From JAUXFK01 sp034189035 (GTDB lineage: Bacteria; Desulfobacterota; UBA8473), in NCBI GenBank assembly GCA_034189035.1, contig JAXHVA010000142.1, positions 1-8,880 on the forward strand: DNA of 8,880 bases, given 5' to 3'. A model generated the notes under the pieces. That model searched no databases. It was not told where the DNA came from and saw nothing but the letters and a program-made list of their open reading frames with translations. The position numbers and the translations under genes were made by a program. Position 1 is the stretch's first letter; each line of letters starts with the position of its first letter. Positions 6,489-8,880 of this stretch are shown one piece after another.

Positions 6489-8515
6489 ATGTCCGAACGA
6501 TTCTCCTTAAAGGTGGATAAAACTTTATTCGTAAAAGCGACCCTGTTTTTTGCAATATTTTATCTCTTTTTGGGCTTGTCGTCTATAAAAGTCAATGGAG
6601 AAATTCTCTTTGAGGGTAATTTTGATGGCCATAAGGATTCGTCCCACAGGCAAAAAAAATCTCCAGAGTATCTCGATAATAGTTATTGTGTTGCTTATCC
6701 TCCTCTTCAAGGCTACGCTGGATGTGAAGTCTCTGAAAGCAGTTATGCCAACCCAGTATTGCATTTCTGTGACATTATCAGTGGACCGAAATCGGGCAAT
6801 ACCGGTGGAATGGTTAATAATCACGGCGTCATTGTCACCATATGGGGGAATAATTTGGGTAGCTCCCAGGGCGCAAGCAAAATCTTCTTCAAGGATTCCA
6901 CAGGTAATATTCACGAGGCTGCTTATGTCTATTATTGGGTCAATGCTGATGGACTAAGCAGCGGTGGACCTGCAGACCTTCATACTTATCATAAGATGCA
7001 AGAGATTGCATTTTCAATTCCCGTTGCGGTTGTTGATGGTTTAGGCAGGATCTATGCGACAGTCAATAGTGTGAATTCCAATAAGCTCGATTTTACTGTT
7101 AGAGGAGGGGGTATCTATTTTGTCAAAACAACGGGAAATAATTCAACTGGAGACGGCTCCTGGTCAACTCCATGGCAGACAATTGATTTTATCAGTGAAG
7201 GTGCTGGAGGAACTCTTGATGCAGGGGATATCATTTCTGTCTGCAATGCTGTTATTGAAACAGGAGGAACGGGGATTAAGATTTTAGGAGCTAGCACAGC
7301 CCCTCTGGCGCTTGTCGCATATCCCGGTGCAAGTGTTGAGATAATCGGATTAATGAATAATATTGTCACGGTAGCAAACTGGTATCAAAGTCATGGATAC
7401 TGGGTTTTTTCCAAGCTTTTCATTGACACTGAAGCAACAGGTATGAATCCTTTTACTGATATGCGGGTTGTCGGAGTTGAGATAACTGGACCAAATTCGA
7501 ACGTTTATGGTGGTTCGATTGCAGGATCAGAAGCAAATGCTGAGGCTGTGGATGGCACCTGCGGCGGCGGGAAGTTCTACGGGCTCTATATACACAATTT
7601 CGGTAACGACCAAACCAGCGAATTCCATCATACAACCTATATTTCCAATAGAGACGGTTTGCCAAATAAAGCATATGAGTATGGCTGGTGTTATCTCCAC
7701 GATAATAAAACCGTCAATGGTTTTCATATTTATGACCAGAGTCCTTTCGGTGACTGGATCGGCGTGATTAAGATACATGATAATGTTATGGTAAATCAGA
7801 GGGGACCGGCGGTGAATTTAATGGGAGGCTCTGGAATAACTGTTCCCTTGGAAATATATGGCAATATATTTATCAATTGTGGAATCGGTCCGGATATTGA
7901 TGGCTGGTCTGTGCCGAAATATGCAATCAACTTGAGTGACGCTGTAAGCTCGCCGGTTAAAATATACAATAATCTGATGTACAGATATGGAGATAGATCT
8001 GGATGCGCTGTAAATAAGGCTTTCTCAGGAACAGTCGATTATTAGAATAATATCATTGTTGATACAAAGAACCTTCCCTATTTCTCAGGAAGTCCAGATA
8101 CAAACAGCAACAATCTCTATTACAACGGTGGTCCGGCTGTACCGACATGGGCTGTGAATCCCATTACCCTGGATCCATTATTCGTCGATTCCGCGCACGG
8201 CAATTTTCAGTTTCAATTAACATCACCAGCTATTGATGCCGGTTCTTCAGAAGTAGCTTTTATAGTAACAAGGGATTTTGAGGGGACAACCCAACCGCAA
8301 GGTTCAGGTTACGATATCGGTCCCTACGAATATGTTGCTGCCATCTTGGTCGGTGATCTCAATGGTGATGACTTGGTTAACACCCAGGACATTCATGCCT
8401 GCGTGAGCCACATTTTAGGAACCCACGATTGGGGGAGTGCTGCTGATGTGAATGAGGATGGGAGCGTTGATGTGCTGGATGTGCAGGAATCGTAAATATC
8501 ATATTGGAAAGCTGA
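6489..8515 (+). pseudogene. Secreted TIG / right-handed beta-helix protein with dockerin, broken twice
   Basis: From ATG 6489 a signal peptide (cleavage near VNG, 35-37) leads to EILFEGNFDG. An IPT/TIG-like region follows (about 68-205: SGPKSGNTGG, GVIVTIWGNNLGSSQG), then a right-handed beta-helix from about 211 (IYFVKTTGNNSTGDGSWSTP) with repeated N- and I-rich turns such as KIHDNVMVNQ, EIYGNIFINCG and KIYNNLMYRYG. This fold is usual in pectate-lyase-like and other polysaccharide-acting enzymes; no catalytic set can be assigned. TAG 8043-8045 stops the frame after 518 residues, yet the same frame continues with NNIIVDTKNLPYFSG and the normal beta-helix ending PLFVDSAHGNFQFQLTSPA, then DAGSS and DIGPYEY. 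A dockerin begins at 8352 (DLNGDDLVNTQD and DVNEDGSVDVLD, both calcium loops complete) and stops early at TAA 8493-8495. One missing base near 8489 restores QEIVNIILES and TGA 8513-8515. Restored length: 675 residues. Confidence 0.82.
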
Positions 8516-8566
8516 GAAATGAAGGAATGATTATGAAAACATTTAAAAATAACCTATAGAGTAATT

Positions 8567-8575
8567 ATAGTCAGT
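8567..8575. repeat. Left copy of the 9-bp target site duplication
   Basis: ATAGTCAGT immediately left of the MITE matches the copy at 8747-8755 exactly. In the host frame it is the three codons I-V-S of the signal peptide. Confidence 0.85.
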
Positions 8576-8746
8576 CACTACTGTCCGGTTAAAATATGCC
8601 CTAAATGCTGCAAACCCAGCAATAACAATAGTTTTCAATGAATTCCAAAGGGTGTCGATTTCAATTTGGACAAAATTTTGCTACTAATAATATCAAAAGG
8701 TTAGACGACGAAGCCCCTTTTTTTAGGGCTTAACCGGACACTACTG
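8576..8746. mobile_element. 171-bp MITE with 17-bp terminal inverted repeats
   Basis: The left end CACTACTGTCCGGTTAA (8576-8592) and the complement of the right end, CAGTAGTGTCCGGTTAA (8730-8746), match at 15 of 17 positions, the inner 11 perfectly. Inside, GCCCTAAA follows the left end after a 5-base spacer and directly follows the right end in inverted orientation, extending the symmetry. The right end also folds as AAGCCC/GGGCTT. Perfect 9-bp duplications flank the element. No open frame of useful length lies inside, so it is non-autonomous and must have been moved by a transposase acting on the same ends. A 9-bp duplication and these ends would fit an IS4-like parent, but I cannot confirm the family. 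It sits inside a signal-peptide coding region. Confidence 0.85.
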
Positions 8747-8755
8747 ATAGTCAGT
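8747..8755. repeat. Right copy of the 9-bp target site duplication
   Basis: ATAGTCAGT immediately right of the MITE matches 8567-8575 exactly. Keeping one copy rebuilds the continuous host frame I-V-S-F-L-L. Confidence 0.85.
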
Positions 8756-8880
8756 TTTCTTTTAACAGCGATTTTCGCACCGCTACTGAATGAATAGTTC
8801 GCCGAAATCCTGTTCTAGTCAATACAACAATAATGAATTAAAAAACAAGCAGTTAGCAACGCCTACATCGTTCAAGACAG

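Larger units (their letters stand above)
8527..8880 (+). pseudogene. Start of a third secreted paralogue, interrupted by a MITE
   Basis: AAGG is followed by ATG 8527 or 8533 (MIMKTFKNNL) and TAG 8557-8559. Skipping one base (T8557) gives RVIIVS, then the MITE (8576-8746) with its duplicated target. Beyond it the same phase continues FLLTAIFAPLLNE, TAG (8795-8797), FAEILF and TAG (8816-8818). Joined, this reads as a signal peptide, basic start and hydrophobic core, followed by AEILF, which mirrors GEILFEGNFD at the mature N-terminus of the preceding gene. It is therefore the 5' end of another gene of the same secreted group. It starts 11 bases after the restored end of the beta-helix gene. The rest up to the window end has no readable frame, so the remnant may be very short or continue beyond. 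Confidence 0.6.

Noticed and set aside
6525..7778. Open frames on the minus strand and in other phases within the beta-helix gene
   Set aside because: They overlap a well-supported coding frame, have no ribosome-binding sites and give no recognisable domains.
6489..8045. Beta-helix frame taken as a complete 518-residue protein
   Set aside because: The same frame continues past the TAG with a typical beta-helix end and a dockerin, so the true product was longer.
8154..8495. Separate small dockerin gene starting at ATG 8154
   Set aside because: No ribosome-binding site lies before 8154, and the upstream codons are in the same frame and continue the beta-helix.
6359..8818. Several TAG codons interrupt coding-looking frames, suggesting that TAG might be read as an amino acid
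   Set aside because: TAG ends the MFS gene (2668-2670) and the cohesin gene (5931-5933) at natural ends, and the same damaged region also contains TGA stops and frameshifts. General decay explains this better than recoding.

Overview
The window comes from an AT-rich, Gram-negative-type bacterial chromosome. A lipoprotein with a lipobox, signal peptides and a UMF1-type transporter support this. A cohesin protein next to dockerin proteins, and the debris of mobile elements, suggest an environmental anaerobe with a large, fluid genome, for example in Desulfobacterota or Planctomycetota. That placement is a guess; no gene here fixes the phylum.

Left part (1-3969), almost all on the minus strand. 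At the left edge lies the end of an IS3-family element whose transposase gene has lost its catalytic core. It cuts into the 3' end of a gene for a secreted protein, which also carries a stop codon exactly at its predicted signal-peptide cleavage site. Further right are a response regulator with a coiled coil and a C-terminal membrane anchor, an ankyrin-repeat lipoprotein, a 44-residue cysteine-rich protein, and an intact UMF1/Atg22-type MFS transporter. These do not form an obvious pathway.

Middle (3970-4850). This 880-base stretch has no intact gene. It holds an inverted repeat upstream of the transporter, a minus-strand remnant of the tip of an RHS-repeat protein followed by a frameshifted small membrane protein, and then the leader of the cohesin gene with a small perfect hairpin.

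Right part (4851-8880), plus strand. An intact secreted cohesin protein is followed by three genes or gene remnants. At least two of these encode dockerin proteins; the third is inferred from its N-terminus. The first is a heavily damaged jellyroll-like protein with a C-terminal dockerin. The second is a TIG plus right-handed beta-helix protein with a dockerin, broken by one in-frame TAG and one single-base frameshift, so the dockerin is cut off twice. The third keeps only its start and signal-peptide region and is interrupted by a 171-bp MITE with 17-bp inverted ends (15 of 17 matching) and a perfect 9-bp target duplication. The reading is a small extracellular cohesin-dockerin (cellulosome-like) locus for carbohydrate binding or breakdown, with an intact scaffold-like partner and decaying client genes. 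Some single-base lesions could be sequencing errors; the MITE, the transposase core deletion and the multiply damaged dockerin remnant cannot.
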